Below, in pieces: positions 42,456 to 51,332 of a DNA stretch of 64,000 bases. The notes under the pieces are model-generated. The model ran no database searches and was not told where the DNA came from. It saw only the letters and a program-made list of their open reading frames with translations. A program made the position numbers and the translations under genes. Positions within the stretch are counted from its first letter, which is position 1. Each line of letters starts with the position of its first letter. Origin of the DNA: UBA1046 sp050945515 (lineage in GTDB: Bacteria > Bacillota > Clostridia > Saccharofermentanales > DTU023); NCBI GenBank assembly GCA_050945515.1, contig JBMNTB010000001.1, forward strand, positions 62,001-126,000. The letters run 5' to 3'.

Positions 42456-43301
42456 GTGAGCGCCTTCGATTCAGCAGCATATGAATATTGGCTTGACGAA
42501 GCCGCCCGCAGGGCGGGACTTGTGCTCTCGTCTGCTCAAACCGGGCATTTACTGTGCTTTATCGAGATGCTGCTAGCTAAAAATAAAGTGATGGACCTGA
42601 CCAATATCACGGAACCGGAAGAGCTCGCGCTTAAACATCTGCTCGACAGCTGGCTCTTGCTGCCCGTGATTGATTGCCTGCTGCCACAGCGCAAACAAAG
42701 GCAGACATCAATCTCTCAGAAAGATACTTGCGCCGCAGCGCAAAACGAGCACCAGGACGATCAGACACAAACGCAGACACAGACACAGGAATCCGCTCCT
42801 ATAACTCTGGTCGATGTCGGCTCCGGCGCCGGCTTCCCAGGCCTGCCGCTGAAGCTGGTACGCCCGGAGCTGCAGGTGCTACTGCTGGATGCCCAGCGCA
42901 AACGTGTCGCTTTCCTCTGCGAATGCCTGGAGAAGCTTGAGCTCACCGGTATAGAAGCCAGGCAGCTACGGGCAGAAGAGGCAGGCAGACTGCCGGAACT
43001 GCGAGATAGCTTTGATCTGGTGACAGCGCGAGCGGTAGCAGCCTTACCGCAGCTAGCCGAGCTATGCCTGCCCCTGGCAGCACCGGGCGGATATTTTCTG
43101 GCCATGAAAGGGCGCAACGCTGAAGCAGATCAGGCCCGACCGGCAGTGACCAAATTGTCCGGCCGCATCTGCGAAGTAAAGTCGTATCTATTGCCGGGCA
43201 CAGATATGCAGCGCAGCCTGATTATCATTGAAAAAATTGCTCCCACTGCCAAAGTCTATCCCCGCAGTTTCGCCCGTATCAAAAACAATCCTCTGCATTG
43301 A
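42456..43301 (+). CDS. rsmG: 16S rRNA (guanine-527-N7) methyltransferase RsmG with low-complexity insertion
   Basis: Methylates G527 of 16S rRNA; its loss gives low-level streptomycin resistance in other bacteria. Family features are MDLTNITEPEELALKHLLDS, the SAM motif LVDVGSGAGFPGLPLKL, LLDAQRKRVAFL and the segment VTARAVAALPQLAEL. Between the helical N-terminus and the SAM motif there is an insertion of about 35 residues, rich in Gln/Thr with a QTQTQTQT run encoded by a CAGACA-type hexamer repeat (about 42765-42790). This makes the protein 281 aa instead of about 240. It starts with GTG 42456, 8 bases after mnmG. Confidence 0.93.
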   Translation: MSAFDSAAYEYWLDEAARRAGLVLSSAQTGHLLCFIEMLLAKNKVMDLTNITEPEELALKHLLDSWLLLPVIDCLLPQRKQRQTSISQKDTCAAAQNEHQDDQTQTQTQTQESAPITLVDVGSGAGFPGLPLKLVRPELQVLLLDAQRKRVAFLCECLEKLELTGIEARQLRAEEAGRLPELRDSFDLVTARAVAALPQLAELCLPLAAPGGYFLAMKGRNAEADQARPAVTKLSGRICEVKSYLLPGTDMQRSLIIIEKIAPTAKVYPRSFARIKNNPLH

Positions 43302-43396
43302 AAATTTGGATCGGAAACCGGGCTAAATGCGAGGGATAATCTGTGAATTATCTGCTGTTTGCAATGCTTTTCACGGCCTTTTGCAGCCGCTCCCTA

Positions 43397-43405
43397 TGTT
43401 ATAAT
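43397..43405 (+). promoter_or_regulatory. gyrA promoter, extended -10
   Basis: TGT-TATAAT at 43397-43405 is a perfect extended -10; no convincing -35 is seen. It is placed 37 bases before the gyrA ATG, so gyrA can be expressed separately from the mnm-rsmG cluster. Confidence 0.6.
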
Positions 43406-43441
43406 TAATAAGATGCAGATCTTTCTCTGAGGAGGGAATTT

Positions 43442-45961
43442 ATGGCAAATTCGCCTGATAAAAATAACCACTACACTGATAAGGAATTCGCGATTGATGA
43501 GGCTTTCCGCAGTCCAGACAATGTGATAGTTCCGGTTCAACTCGAACAGGAAATGAGCAAATCGTTCATCGATTATGCGATGAGCGTTATTACGGACCGG
43601 GCTCTGCCTGATGTGCGCGACGGCCTGAAACCGGTACACCGCAGGATCATCTATTCGATGTTTACGCAGGGCTTCACCCATGACAAACCATATCGCAAAT
43701 GTGCGACTACCGTTGGTGATGTGCTGGGCCGCTTCCACCCGCATGGCGATGCGGCTGTCTATGATGCTTTGGTCAGAATGGCGCAGGATTTCTCCATGCG
43801 CGAACCGCTGATCGATGGCCACGGCAATTTCGGTTCCCGGGATGGCGACCCGCCGGCAGCCTATCGTTATACGGAGGCTCGCCTGACCAGACTGTCCAGT
43901 GAGATGATGGCCAATATCAACCGCGATACGGTTGATTTCCAGCCCAATTATGATGAACATACCGAAGAACCCGTAGTCCTGCCGGCTTCTTTCCCCAATT
44001 TGCTGGTCAACGGCTCGTCCGGCATTGCGGTCGGTATGACGACCAATATCCCGCCCCATAATCTGGGTGAGATTATCGACGGCACGGTTCTGCTGCTCGA
44101 TGATCCGGGCGCTGATACGGCAGATTTGATGGAAGTTGTGCCGGGCCCCGATTTCCCGACCGGGGGCAGAATTATGGGCATATCCGGTATCAGGCAAGCC
44201 TACGAAACAGGGCGCGGACGCATTGTCGTCCAAGCCCATGCCGAGGTTGAGGAAATGCGCGGCGGCCGGCAAAGAATCCTGGTACACGATCTGCCCTATA
44301 TGGTCAATAAGGCCCGCTTGATCGAACGGATTGCCGAGCTGGTCAAAGAGAAGCGGATCGATGGTATCTCAGATATCCGCGATGAATCGGATCGTCATGA
44401 TGCCGTTCGTATTGTGATTGAACTGAAGCGCGACGCCACACCGCTGGTCGTGCTGAACCAACTATATCATCACACTCAAATGCAGGATGCCTTCAATACC
44501 AATATGCTGGCATTGATTCCCAGCGATGACGGCAAGTTCGTCCCTCAGATGCTGAGTCTGAAAGAAGCTCTGACCCAATATATCAACCACCATAAGGAAG
44601 TACTAACCCGTCGGACGCGCTACGACCTGGCTAAGGCGGAGGACAGACGTCATATCGTCGAAGGACTGCAACTGGCGATCGACAAAATCGATCAAGTAAT
44701 AAATATCATCCGCTCATCCGCCAGTGAAGAAGTGGCCAAAACCAGATTATCCGAGCACTTCGGCCTGACAGAGAAACAGTCTCAGAGCATTGTCGATATG
44801 AGACTGGGGCGCCTGTCCGGTCTGGAGCGCGACAAATTGCAGACGGAACATGACGAGCTGGATGAAAAAATATCGCTCTATAACAGAATTTTGACGGATG
44901 AACAGCTATTGACCGCTACGGTCAAGGATGAGCTCCTTGAAATCAAAAAGCGCTATGCCAACCCACGCCGGACAGAAATCGACCCTGTCGGCGGCTTTGA
45001 GATCGATGACGAATCTCTGATCGAAGAAGAGCAGGTTGTAATCACCATGACGAACGCCGGCTATGTCAAGCGCCTGCCCGTCGATACCTACCGTTCACAA
45101 CGGCGCGGCGGCCGCGGCATTACCGGTCTGCAGACCAGAGAAGAAGATGTAGTTTGCCAGATTATCACGACTTCGACGCATCAGACATTGCTCTTCTTCA
45201 CGACCAAGGGTAAAGTCTATCGCCTCAGAGGCTACCAGATTCCGGAGGCCTCGCGCACAGCCAGAGGTACGGCGATCGTGAATCTCCTGCAACTGGAGCC
45301 TGAGGAAAAGATCTACGGCATAGTGCCGATCGACGATGAGGCGGAAGAAGGCAGCCTGATCATGGCCACGCGCGAAGGTCTGGTCAAAAAGACACAACTG
45401 TCCGATTATGCTAATATCCGTCGTTCCGGTCTGATTGCGATCAAATTGCGCGACGAAGATGAGCTGGTCGGAGTTAAATTGACCGGCGACGAGCACGATA
45501 TCATTCTAGTCACCAAAAACGGCATGGCGATTCGCTTTGATGAAGCTGATGTCAGAGATACCGGGCGCAACACAATGGGCGTCAAGGGTATCACTTTGGA
45601 TCCGGGCGACGAGGTTATCAGTATGGTCTCGGCCGATGAAAACCGGACTCTGCTGGTCATATCGGAGAAGGGTTTCGGCAAGCGCACCAGGCTGTCCGAT
45701 TATCGCAAACAGAATAGAGGCGGCAAAGGCCTGATTACCTACCGTACCACCAAGAAGACAGGCAAATTGGTCAGCGCCATGCTGGTTGACGGCGATATCG
45801 ACATCTTGCTGATCAATGACTCCGGTATTGTGATCCGCATCAAAACAGAGGAGATTCCGGTACTCTCCCGTAATACCAGCGGTGTCACCCTGATGAGAGC
45901 TGCTGACAGCAGTGTTGTCAGCGTGGCCCCGATTACGGACGAAGACGAAGAAGACAGTTAA
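43442..45961 (+). CDS. gyrA: DNA gyrase subunit A
   Basis: Breakage-reunion subunit of gyrase. The active-site Tyr is residue 143 in AAYRYTEARL (Tyr replaces the usual Met before Arg). The quinolone-determining segment reads HPHGDAAVYDALVRMAQ, with Ala104 where E. coli has Ser83 and Asp kept at the Asp87 position. The C-terminal beta-pinwheel contains the gyrase box SQRRGGRGITGLQT, which separates it from ParC. Length 839 aa is normal. GGAGG lies 6 bases before the ATG. gyrB is not adjacent; the gene follows rsmG, unlike the common dnaN-recF-gyrB-gyrA order. Confidence 0.97.
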   Translation: MANSPDKNNHYTDKEFAIDEAFRSPDNVIVPVQLEQEMSKSFIDYAMSVITDRALPDVRDGLKPVHRRIIYSMFTQGFTHDKPYRKCATTVGDVLGRFHPHGDAAVYDALVRMAQDFSMREPLIDGHGNFGSRDGDPPAAYRYTEARLTRLSSEMMANINRDTVDFQPNYDEHTEEPVVLPASFPNLLVNGSSGIAVGMTTNIPPHNLGEIIDGTVLLLDDPGADTADLMEVVPGPDFPTGGRIMGISGIRQAYETGRGRIVVQAHAEVEEMRGGRQRILVHDLPYMVNKARLIERIAELVKEKRIDGISDIRDESDRHDAVRIVIELKRDATPLVVLNQLYHHTQMQDAFNTNMLALIPSDDGKFVPQMLSLKEALTQYINHHKEVLTRRTRYDLAKAEDRRHIVEGLQLAIDKIDQVINIIRSSASEEVAKTRLSEHFGLTEKQSQSIVDMRLGRLSGLERDKLQTEHDELDEKISLYNRILTDEQLLTATVKDELLEIKKRYANPRRTEIDPVGGFEIDDESLIEEEQVVITMTNAGYVKRLPVDTYRSQRRGGRGITGLQTREEDVVCQIITTSTHQTLLFFTTKGKVYRLRGYQIPEASRTARGTAIVNLLQLEPEEKIYGIVPIDDEAEEGSLIMATREGLVKKTQLSDYANIRRSGLIAIKLRDEDELVGVKLTGDEHDIILVTKNGMAIRFDEADVRDTGRNTMGVKGITLDPGDEVISMVSADENRTLLVISEKGFGKRTRLSDYRKQNRGGKGLITYRTTKKTGKLVSAMLVDGDIDILLINDSGIVIRIKTEEIPVLSRNTSGVTLMRAADSSVVSVAPITDEDEEDS

Positions 45962-45987
45962 AAGGAAAGAAGAAGGAGAAACTTGAA

Positions 45988-47163
45988 ATGCTGAATTTTG
46001 ATTTTTATAGTCCGACCTATTTCGCGTTTGGCCGTGGGACGGAAGCCAGAACCGGTGAACTGGCTTTGCGTTTCGGCGGCACGAGGGGACTGGTTCATTA
46101 TGGTTCCGGTTCAGTGATTAGGAGCGGCCTGCTGGACAGAGTCCGCCGGTCTCTGACAGAAGCCGGGGTTTATTTCACAGAGCTGGGCGGGGTTGTGCCC
46201 AATCCGCGAGCTTCTTTGGTCTATGAGGGTATTGAGATCTGTCGCCGGGAGAAACTGGACTTTGTGCTTGGTGTCGGCGGCGGCAGTTCGGTGGATTCCG
46301 CCAAGGCGATTGCGCTGGGTGTGCCTTATGAGGGAGATTTCTGGGATTTCTACTGCGGTTTGGCTGTGCCGGAAATAGCGTTGCCGATCGGCAGCATTGT
46401 GACTTTAGCCGCTACAGGAACCGAAGGCTCCAACTCATCCGTTATATCCAATGATCTGTGTGGCAATCTCAAATGCGGTGTCAATAGCGATCTGGTGCGA
46501 CCGCTGTTTTCGATTCTGAATCCGGAGCTGACATTCACAGTTCCTAAATATCATACTGCCTGTGGGGCAACGGATATCCTATCTCATATCATTGAACGCT
46601 ACTTCACAAATACCACGGGAGTCGAGTTAACCGACCGTCTGGCTGAGGCGGTTTTCCCTCGCGTGATGGAAGCTGCACGAGTAGCTTTGCAAAATCCGGA
46701 GGACTATGAGGCGCGGGCGGACCTGCTCTGGTGCGGTACGCTGGCCCATAATAATATCCTCGGCACCGGACGTCAACAGGACTGGAGCAGTCACCGCATC
46801 GAGCATGCTTTGTCCGCTGAATTTGATGTAGCTCATGGTGCCGGTCTGGCCGTAGTAATTCCGAATTTTCTGACCTATACACTGGAACATGATCCGGCTC
46901 GCTTTGCACGTTTTGCGACCAGGATGTTCGGCCTTGAACCTGAGGGCAAAACTGAGTTGGAACTGGGTCGGTCGGGAATTGAGGCTTTCCGGGCTTTCCT
47001 GGACGAGATCGGTATGCCGAAGACACTGGGTGATCTCGGTATTGGCCGAGAGCATATTCCGCAGCTTCTCCGCGCGGTAGTACCGAACAATGGCGATCTT
47101 GTGGGCTATTTCCAGCCTCTGACGGAACAGGATGTCACCAAAATCTTTGAACTTTGTCTGTAA
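45988..47163 (+). CDS. Iron-containing alcohol dehydrogenase (butanol-dehydrogenase/YqhD type)
   Basis: Group III alcohol dehydrogenase that reduces aldehydes with NAD(P)H. The cofactor loop is VLGVGGGSSVDSAKAIA and TLAATGTEGSNSSVIS follows. Metal ligands are Asp and His in ATDILSHIIERYF, His in SSHRIEHALS and His in DVAHGAGLAVV. Length 391 aa fits BdhA/YqhD. A strong GAAGGAG precedes the ATG. It lies 26 bases after gyrA, so it may be on the same transcript, and it ends in a strong terminator. Substrate is unknown; butanal or other short aldehydes are typical for the group. Confidence 0.92.
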   Translation: MLNFDFYSPTYFAFGRGTEARTGELALRFGGTRGLVHYGSGSVIRSGLLDRVRRSLTEAGVYFTELGGVVPNPRASLVYEGIEICRREKLDFVLGVGGGSSVDSAKAIALGVPYEGDFWDFYCGLAVPEIALPIGSIVTLAATGTEGSNSSVISNDLCGNLKCGVNSDLVRPLFSILNPELTFTVPKYHTACGATDILSHIIERYFTNTTGVELTDRLAEAVFPRVMEAARVALQNPEDYEARADLLWCGTLAHNNILGTGRQQDWSSHRIEHALSAEFDVAHGAGLAVVIPNFLTYTLEHDPARFARFATRMFGLEPEGKTELELGRSGIEAFRAFLDEIGMPKTLGDLGIGREHIPQLLRAVVPNNGDLVGYFQPLTEQDVTKIFELCL

Positions 47164-47189
47164 GATCATGGTACTCTAAATGAATAGCT

Positions 47190-47233
47190 GCCCGGTCGGT
47201 CACGAGCTGACGGACAGACCGGGCAGATTTTTT
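47190..47233 (+). terminator. Strong intrinsic terminator after the alcohol dehydrogenase
   Basis: GCCCGGTC-G-GTC (47190-47201) pairs with GAC-A-GACCGGGC (47213-47224), an 8-bp stem continued by 3 bp past one mismatch. AGA and six T follow. An in-frame ATG at 47180 lies before this stem, so the pepF start must be downstream of it. Confidence 0.88.
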
Positions 47234-47251
47234 CTCCGGAGGATTAATATT

Positions 47252-49117
47252 ATGTTTAAGCTAAATAATTCTGTTCTAAGCAGGCATCGGTTAGCCGCGA
47301 CTAATCAGAACGACGGCAGACAGATTAAACTCCGTTCCGAAGTCGATATTGCGGAGACCTGGGATCTAACTACGATCTATGCGGATGCGGCAACTTGGGA
47401 GAGCGAATTTGTCGCAGTTGCAAAAGACATCCCGCTCCTACGGAATTATCAGCAAAAACTGCATACTTCAGCTGCTGTTCTCAGTGAATTCCTGCGGCTG
47501 GGGGAGAGTATCGGGGAGCGAGTGACTAAGCTCTATGTCTATGCGCATCTGAAGAGCGATGAAGATACGGGTAATTCAGATTTCAGCGGTCTCCACCTGC
47601 GGGCGCTCCAGCTCTTTACCCAATTTGAGACAGCTATTTCCTGGGCAGAGCCGGAGATAGCACAAATCTCCGAAGAAAAACTGATTATCTTTCTGTCTGA
47701 AGATCCCGAGATTGCAGCCAGGCGCCATTATTTGGAGAATATCCTGCGGAAGAAACCGCATCAGCTATCTGTTCCGGAGGAAATGCTCCTGGCCAAAGCC
47801 GGCGAGATCTTCAACAATCCCTCTATGAGCTTTACGGTGCTGAATGATGCTGACCTTAGATTTCCTATGATCACCGATGAGACCGGAGAAAAAGTAGAGC
47901 TAACGCACGGACGCTACGGGAAATTTTTAGAGAGCCGTAACCGCCGGGTTCGCCGCGAGGCTTTTCAGAATCTGTATCGAGTCTATGACCAGTTTCAAAA
48001 CATCAATGCCTCGCTGCTGGCGGGCAATGTCAATGTGCAAAATTTTGTAGCTGAGGTCAGGAACTTCCCCAGTGCCAGAGCCGCCGCTCTGTTTGAGAAT
48101 GCTATTTCCGAGGATGTATACGACAATCTGGTGGCAACAGTCAACCGCAATTTGCCGCTCCTGCACCGCTATATTGCTTTGCGCAAACAAGTCCTGGGCC
48201 TGGAGGAGCTTCATTCCTACGATCTCTATGTATCCTTAATCGAGGGTATTGATATCAAGTACAGTTTTGAGGAAGCGCAGGAGATAATTGTAGCTGCGCT
48301 GTCACCCCTGGGCTCGGAATATGTGGAGATTGTGAGGCGTGCTTTCCGTGAACGCTGGATTGATCGCGCCGATAACAAAGGTAAACGCTCCGGTGCCTAT
48401 TCCAGCGGTACCTACGGTACCAATCCATTTATTCTACTCAACTGGCAAGGCACTTTGGACAATCTGTTTACCCTGATTCATGAGCTGGGCCATAGTGTGC
48501 ACTCCTGGTATTCGAGAAATAGCCAGCCCTTTATCTATTCCGGTTATTCCATCTTCCTGGCTGAGATTGCCTCAACTATGAATGAAAATCTTTTGACCGA
48601 CTATCTGCTGACACAGACAGAGGATGACAAACTGTGCCAAACCGTGATCAATCATTACCTCGACGGCTTCAAAGGCACAGTCTTCAGACAAACCCAGTTT
48701 GCAGAATTTGAACATCTGATCTATACCGCCGCAGCTGCCGGCACTCCTCTGACCAGCGCCTTCCTGACCGAGCAATATGGCGAAATGAATAAACGCTATT
48801 ATGGTGACAATCTGACCTTTGATCCTGAGATTGCCCTGGAATGGGCCAGAATTCCCCATTTCTACCTGAACTATTATGTCTATCAATATGCCACCGGCTT
48901 CTCTGCCGCCACTGCATTTGCCCATATGGTTAAGACCGAGGGGCAACCGGCCGTGGAACGCTATCTGCAATTTCTCAAAGCAGGCAACTCAGATTACCCC
49001 CTGGCCGTACTCAAGAAAGCCGGCCTGGATATGTCCGAGGTCAAACCGATTGAAGATGCTTTCGCAGTCTTTGCCTCTTATCTGGAGCAAATGGAACAAC
49101 TGCTTTTGCCCGAGTAA
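47252..49117 (+). CDS. pepF: Oligoendopeptidase F
   Basis: M3 zinc metallopeptidase that cleaves peptides of roughly 7-17 residues in the cytoplasm, complementing peptide uptake. The zinc motif is HELGHSVHSWYS with the third ligand Glu in FLAEIASTMNE; the N-terminal segments AETWDLTTIYADAATWE and SDFSGLHLRAL are characteristic of PepF. Length about 621 aa from ATG 47252, which has GGAGGA about 8 bases upstream and follows the terminator. The upstream frame to 47180 is rejected because it would be translated from inside the terminator hairpin. Confidence 0.95.
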   Translation: MFKLNNSVLSRHRLAATNQNDGRQIKLRSEVDIAETWDLTTIYADAATWESEFVAVAKDIPLLRNYQQKLHTSAAVLSEFLRLGESIGERVTKLYVYAHLKSDEDTGNSDFSGLHLRALQLFTQFETAISWAEPEIAQISEEKLIIFLSEDPEIAARRHYLENILRKKPHQLSVPEEMLLAKAGEIFNNPSMSFTVLNDADLRFPMITDETGEKVELTHGRYGKFLESRNRRVRREAFQNLYRVYDQFQNINASLLAGNVNVQNFVAEVRNFPSARAAALFENAISEDVYDNLVATVNRNLPLLHRYIALRKQVLGLEELHSYDLYVSLIEGIDIKYSFEEAQEIIVAALSPLGSEYVEIVRRAFRERWIDRADNKGKRSGAYSSGTYGTNPFILLNWQGTLDNLFTLIHELGHSVHSWYSRNSQPFIYSGYSIFLAEIASTMNENLLTDYLLTQTEDDKLCQTVINHYLDGFKGTVFRQTQFAEFEHLIYTAAAAGTPLTSAFLTEQYGEMNKRYYGDNLTFDPEIALEWARIPHFYLNYYVYQYATGFSAATAFAHMVKTEGQPAVERYLQFLKAGNSDYPLAVLKKAGLDMSEVKPIEDAFAVFASYLEQMEQLLLPE

Positions 49118-49227
49118 TAAAATCGGCAGCACCAACATCATATAAGAAGACTTAGACGAGACTTAAACGCCGTATTACTGCTGCTACCTGCACAGTGCAG
49201 AATAATAGCTCAGCAGGGTGAAAAAAG

Positions 49228-49256
49228 TTGACTTGAATTTAAAGCTCTGATATTAT
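49228..49256 (+). promoter_or_regulatory. tRNA-Asp/tRNA-Phe promoter
   Basis: TTGACT (49228-49233), 17-base spacer, TATTAT (49251-49256), 34 bases before tRNA-Asp. The region 49118-49227 holds nothing else I recognise. Confidence 0.75.
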
Positions 49257-49290
49257 AGCTAAGCACTTGCGATAGGCATTGCAGTGTTCT

Positions 49291-49367
49291 GGCGCAGTAG
49301 TTCAGTTGGTTAGAATGCCAGCCTGTCACGCTGGAGGTCGTGGGTTCGAGCCCCATCTGCGTCGCCA
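49291..49367 (+). tRNA. tRNA-Asp (anticodon GTC)
   Basis: Acceptor GGCGCAG/CTGCGTC (one G-U), D arm AGTTCAGTTGGTTAGAATG, anticodon stem CCAGC/GCTGG around CTGTCAC (GTC), T arm GTGGGTTCGAGCCCC, discriminator G and encoded CCA. 77 bases. Confidence 0.96.
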
Positions 49368-49393
49368 AATCGCCGGTCATTAGACCGGCGATT
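49368..49393 (+). other. Perfect 11-bp hairpin between tRNA-Asp and tRNA-Phe
   Basis: AATCGCCGGTC and GACCGGCGATT form a perfect 11-bp stem with loop ATTA, starting on the base after the tRNA-Asp CCA. Only a short T stretch follows, so it is more likely a spacer hairpin or weak terminator than a full one. Confidence 0.6.
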
Positions 49394-49397
49394 TATT

Positions 49398-49473
49398 GCC
49401 CAGATAGCTCAGTCGGTAGAGCAGTGGACTGAAAATCCACGTGTCGTTGGTTCGATTCCGACTCTGGGCACCA
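49398..49473 (+). tRNA. tRNA-Phe (anticodon GAA)
   Basis: Acceptor GCCCAGA/TCTGGGC, D arm AGCTCAGTCGGTAGAGC, anticodon stem GTGGA/TCCAC around CTGAAAA (GAA), T arm TTGGTTCGATTCCGA, discriminator A and encoded CCA. 76 bases. Confidence 0.96.
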
Positions 49474-49475
49474 AG

Positions 49476-49518
49476 AAAACCGCTGACGTTTTGACATTTC
49501 AGCGGTTTTCGCTTTTTT
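49476..49518 (+). terminator. Terminator of the tRNA operon
   Basis: AAAACCGCTGA (49476-49486) and TCAGCGGTTTT (49499-49509) form a perfect 11-bp stem; CGC and six T follow. Confidence 0.88.
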
Positions 49519-49606
49519 ATCCAAGTGACCGTTTTTCCCAGACGCAACGTAACTATTTTAATTTAACAGATCACAGTAATCTTTACAGCCGGTTTTTTGG
49601 GCATGG

Positions 49607-49810
49607 TTAGTTGCTGGGATTTTTGTCCTGATATTCCTCTGCCATTTTCTCGCTGGCTACAGCGATTTTGTTCTTTATGTCTTGTTGTTGAATTTCTTCT
49701 TGTTGATTATTTTGTTCTGCTTGTTTTCTGTTTATTATTTTCTGCCTGTGAGCATTTATGGCCATCTGAGCAGCTGCAAATATTAGAAATACTAGGATAA
49801 GATAAATCAT
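49607..49810 (-). CDS. Small membrane protein with coiled-coil tail (unknown)
   Basis: 67 residues: a hydrophobic N-terminal helix (MIYLILVFLIFAAAQMAI) followed by a charged, Gln/Glu/Lys-rich stretch (KQAEQNNQQEEIQQQDIKNK) likely to be a coiled coil. No family recognised. On the minus strand GAGAGGA lies 11 bases before the ATG, which supports translation. It sits 100 bases downstream of the diguanylate cyclase on the same strand, so it may be part of that transcript. Confidence 0.6.
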   Translation of the reverse strand: MIYLILVFLIFAAAQMAINAHRQKIINRKQAEQNNQQEEIQQQDIKNKIAVASEKMAEEYQDKNPSN

Positions 49811-49910
49811 TTGAAAAAAATTCCTCTCTTCTTATGCGCTGTTTTTTGTCATCTGCTAATAATCTTTGCTAGCTTCCCGGGGGAAATAGCGACATATGTC
49901 ATTGAGATAG

Positions 49911-51050
49911 CTAACGATAGACTATCCTGTCCCGTCCCTCTCGTTTGGCACGGTAGAGGTTTTTGTCCGCGGCTTCTATAAAGCCAGAGTAAGAGATCCC
50001 CTTGACATAACTACTGAGTCCGCCTGAAATTGTGACCGGCTTACCATGGGTCCAGCCATGTGTCCTTATATAATCGGCAAGCGCCCGCACTTTGGGCAGT
50101 GCTTCCCTCGGGGTTTTGCCTGGAAACAGAACTACAAATTCTTCGCCGCCATATCGACCGAAAATCTCTCCTCCTGTCAGACTGGCCTTCATGATCTGAG
50201 CAATATTGAACAGGACTTCGTCACCATAATCGTGCCCGTAAGTGTCGTTTATTACTTTAAAATGGTCAATGTCCAGGATGCAAAGCGTCAAGTGCGCGCC
50301 TGTGTCGTAGGCCTGGCGCATTTCCTCGTCTATGCTCGCTGATAGGAAGCGGCGATTATATAAGCCGGTCAGGGCATCGGTCAGCGAGAGGATCTCCAAG
50401 CGATGCACCAAGCGCGTCTTTTCATCCCGCACCCTCACATATTGCCCCATCACCGTGTAAACTAAAATAGTATTGACCATGAAACTCATGGTCAGACCGA
50501 ACGCCATATCTGAATACTGGTCGAAACGGGTGGCATACGGTATGACAATATCCGGGAAACGGTATTCCAGCGCAATAAAGGCAACCAACATGATCGTGTC
50601 AGCGACTAGCATAACGGTGCGTAATGCTCCTTTGAAAACGATAGCTATACATATGCCGGCCGTGAACATCATAGGTGGGGTGGAGCCGGTCACACCACCG
50701 ATTGTGAACCATAGAAAAGGAATTAATATAAACGCGGAGGAGCCCAAGACAATCACTGCAGCTCCGTACCAACGATTTTTGACTATACTATATAAAACAC
50801 ATGAAACGGTTGACACGAGGTACAACGAGAGTACCGGTAACGTAAATATGCCTAAGTCATTTGCAATATTATAACCGAGTCCGAATATGGCCATAAAGAT
50901 ACCGGCGAAAGCAGTGTACAAAAATACAAGGTGATCCAGCGGCAACTCTTTATAGTAAACTTGTTTAAGCGTTCTTTTGAGCAAACTCATTGTTGTTTGC
51001 TTAGAGGTGTTTTCCCCTTTATCTTCTATTTTTTTAAAGTCATTTTGCAT
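49911..51050 (-). CDS. Membrane-bound GGDEF-domain diguanylate cyclase
   Basis: Makes the second messenger c-di-GMP. About six hydrophobic helices between residues 40 and 200 form a sensory membrane region of unknown type. The GGDEF domain begins at LTDALTGLYNRRFL, carries the metal Asp in ILDIDHFKVINDTYGHDYGD and an intact GGEEF in FGRYGGEEFVVLF. The allosteric RxxD site that would precede it is absent (SLTGGEIFG), so no I-site product inhibition is expected. I choose ATG 51050, 11 bases after AGGAGG; GTG 51056 and ATGs at 51059 and 51089 are alternatives. Confidence 0.9.
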   Translation of the reverse strand: MQNDFKKIEDKGENTSKQTTMSLLKRTLKQVYYKELPLDHLVFLYTAFAGIFMAIFGLGYNIANDLGIFTLPVLSLYLVSTVSCVLYSIVKNRWYGAAVIVLGSSAFILIPFLWFTIGGVTGSTPPMMFTAGICIAIVFKGALRTVMLVADTIMLVAFIALEYRFPDIVIPYATRFDQYSDMAFGLTMSFMVNTILVYTVMGQYVRVRDEKTRLVHRLEILSLTDALTGLYNRRFLSASIDEEMRQAYDTGAHLTLCILDIDHFKVINDTYGHDYGDEVLFNIAQIMKASLTGGEIFGRYGGEEFVVLFPGKTPREALPKVRALADYIRTHGWTHGKPVTISGGLSSYVKGISYSGFIEAADKNLYRAKREGRDRIVYR

Positions 51051-51245
51051 TACCACCATATCCTCCTTGTCAGTACTACTTGGATCCAAAAAAGGGGATC
51101 AATTTCCAGTGGTTATCAGCGTATTCTTTATGGCTGTTTCAAAACAGCCTACACTACCATATTATACTCATTCCCGTCAAAAGATACATTACGAACTATT
51201 TGTTTCGGTGGCAGGACCGTGTTTTTAGATAAAACTACCCTAATT

Positions 51246-51278
51246 TATAGTTAATTATTTTAAACTATAGTTTATAAT
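51246..51278 (+). promoter_or_regulatory. Candidate promoter with palindromic operator before the secreted pair
   Basis: AAACTATAGTTT (51262-51273) is a perfect 12-base palindrome, and the half-site TATAGTT recurs at 51246-51252 and 51266-51272, 20 bases apart. A perfect TATAAT lies at 51273-51278, so the palindrome overlaps the promoter core. The surrounding 51230-51290 is nearly all A/T. It lies 55 bases before the ATG at 51333. The opposite half of the gap (51051-51200) would hold the cyclase promoter, which I could not define. Confidence 0.4.
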
Positions 51279-51332
51279 TAAGGATAGAAAATAAAGAGTC
51301 TGGATTAAGGATTGGAAAGGAGGTTTGACGCT

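Noticed and set aside
43394..44287. 297-codon minus-strand open frame at the start of gyrA
   Set aside because: Antisense to the catalytic part of GyrA; no ribosome binding site or family signal.
47180..47251. Upstream ATG of oligoendopeptidase F
   Set aside because: It lies before a strong terminator hairpin; the ATG at 47252 has a proper ribosome binding site.
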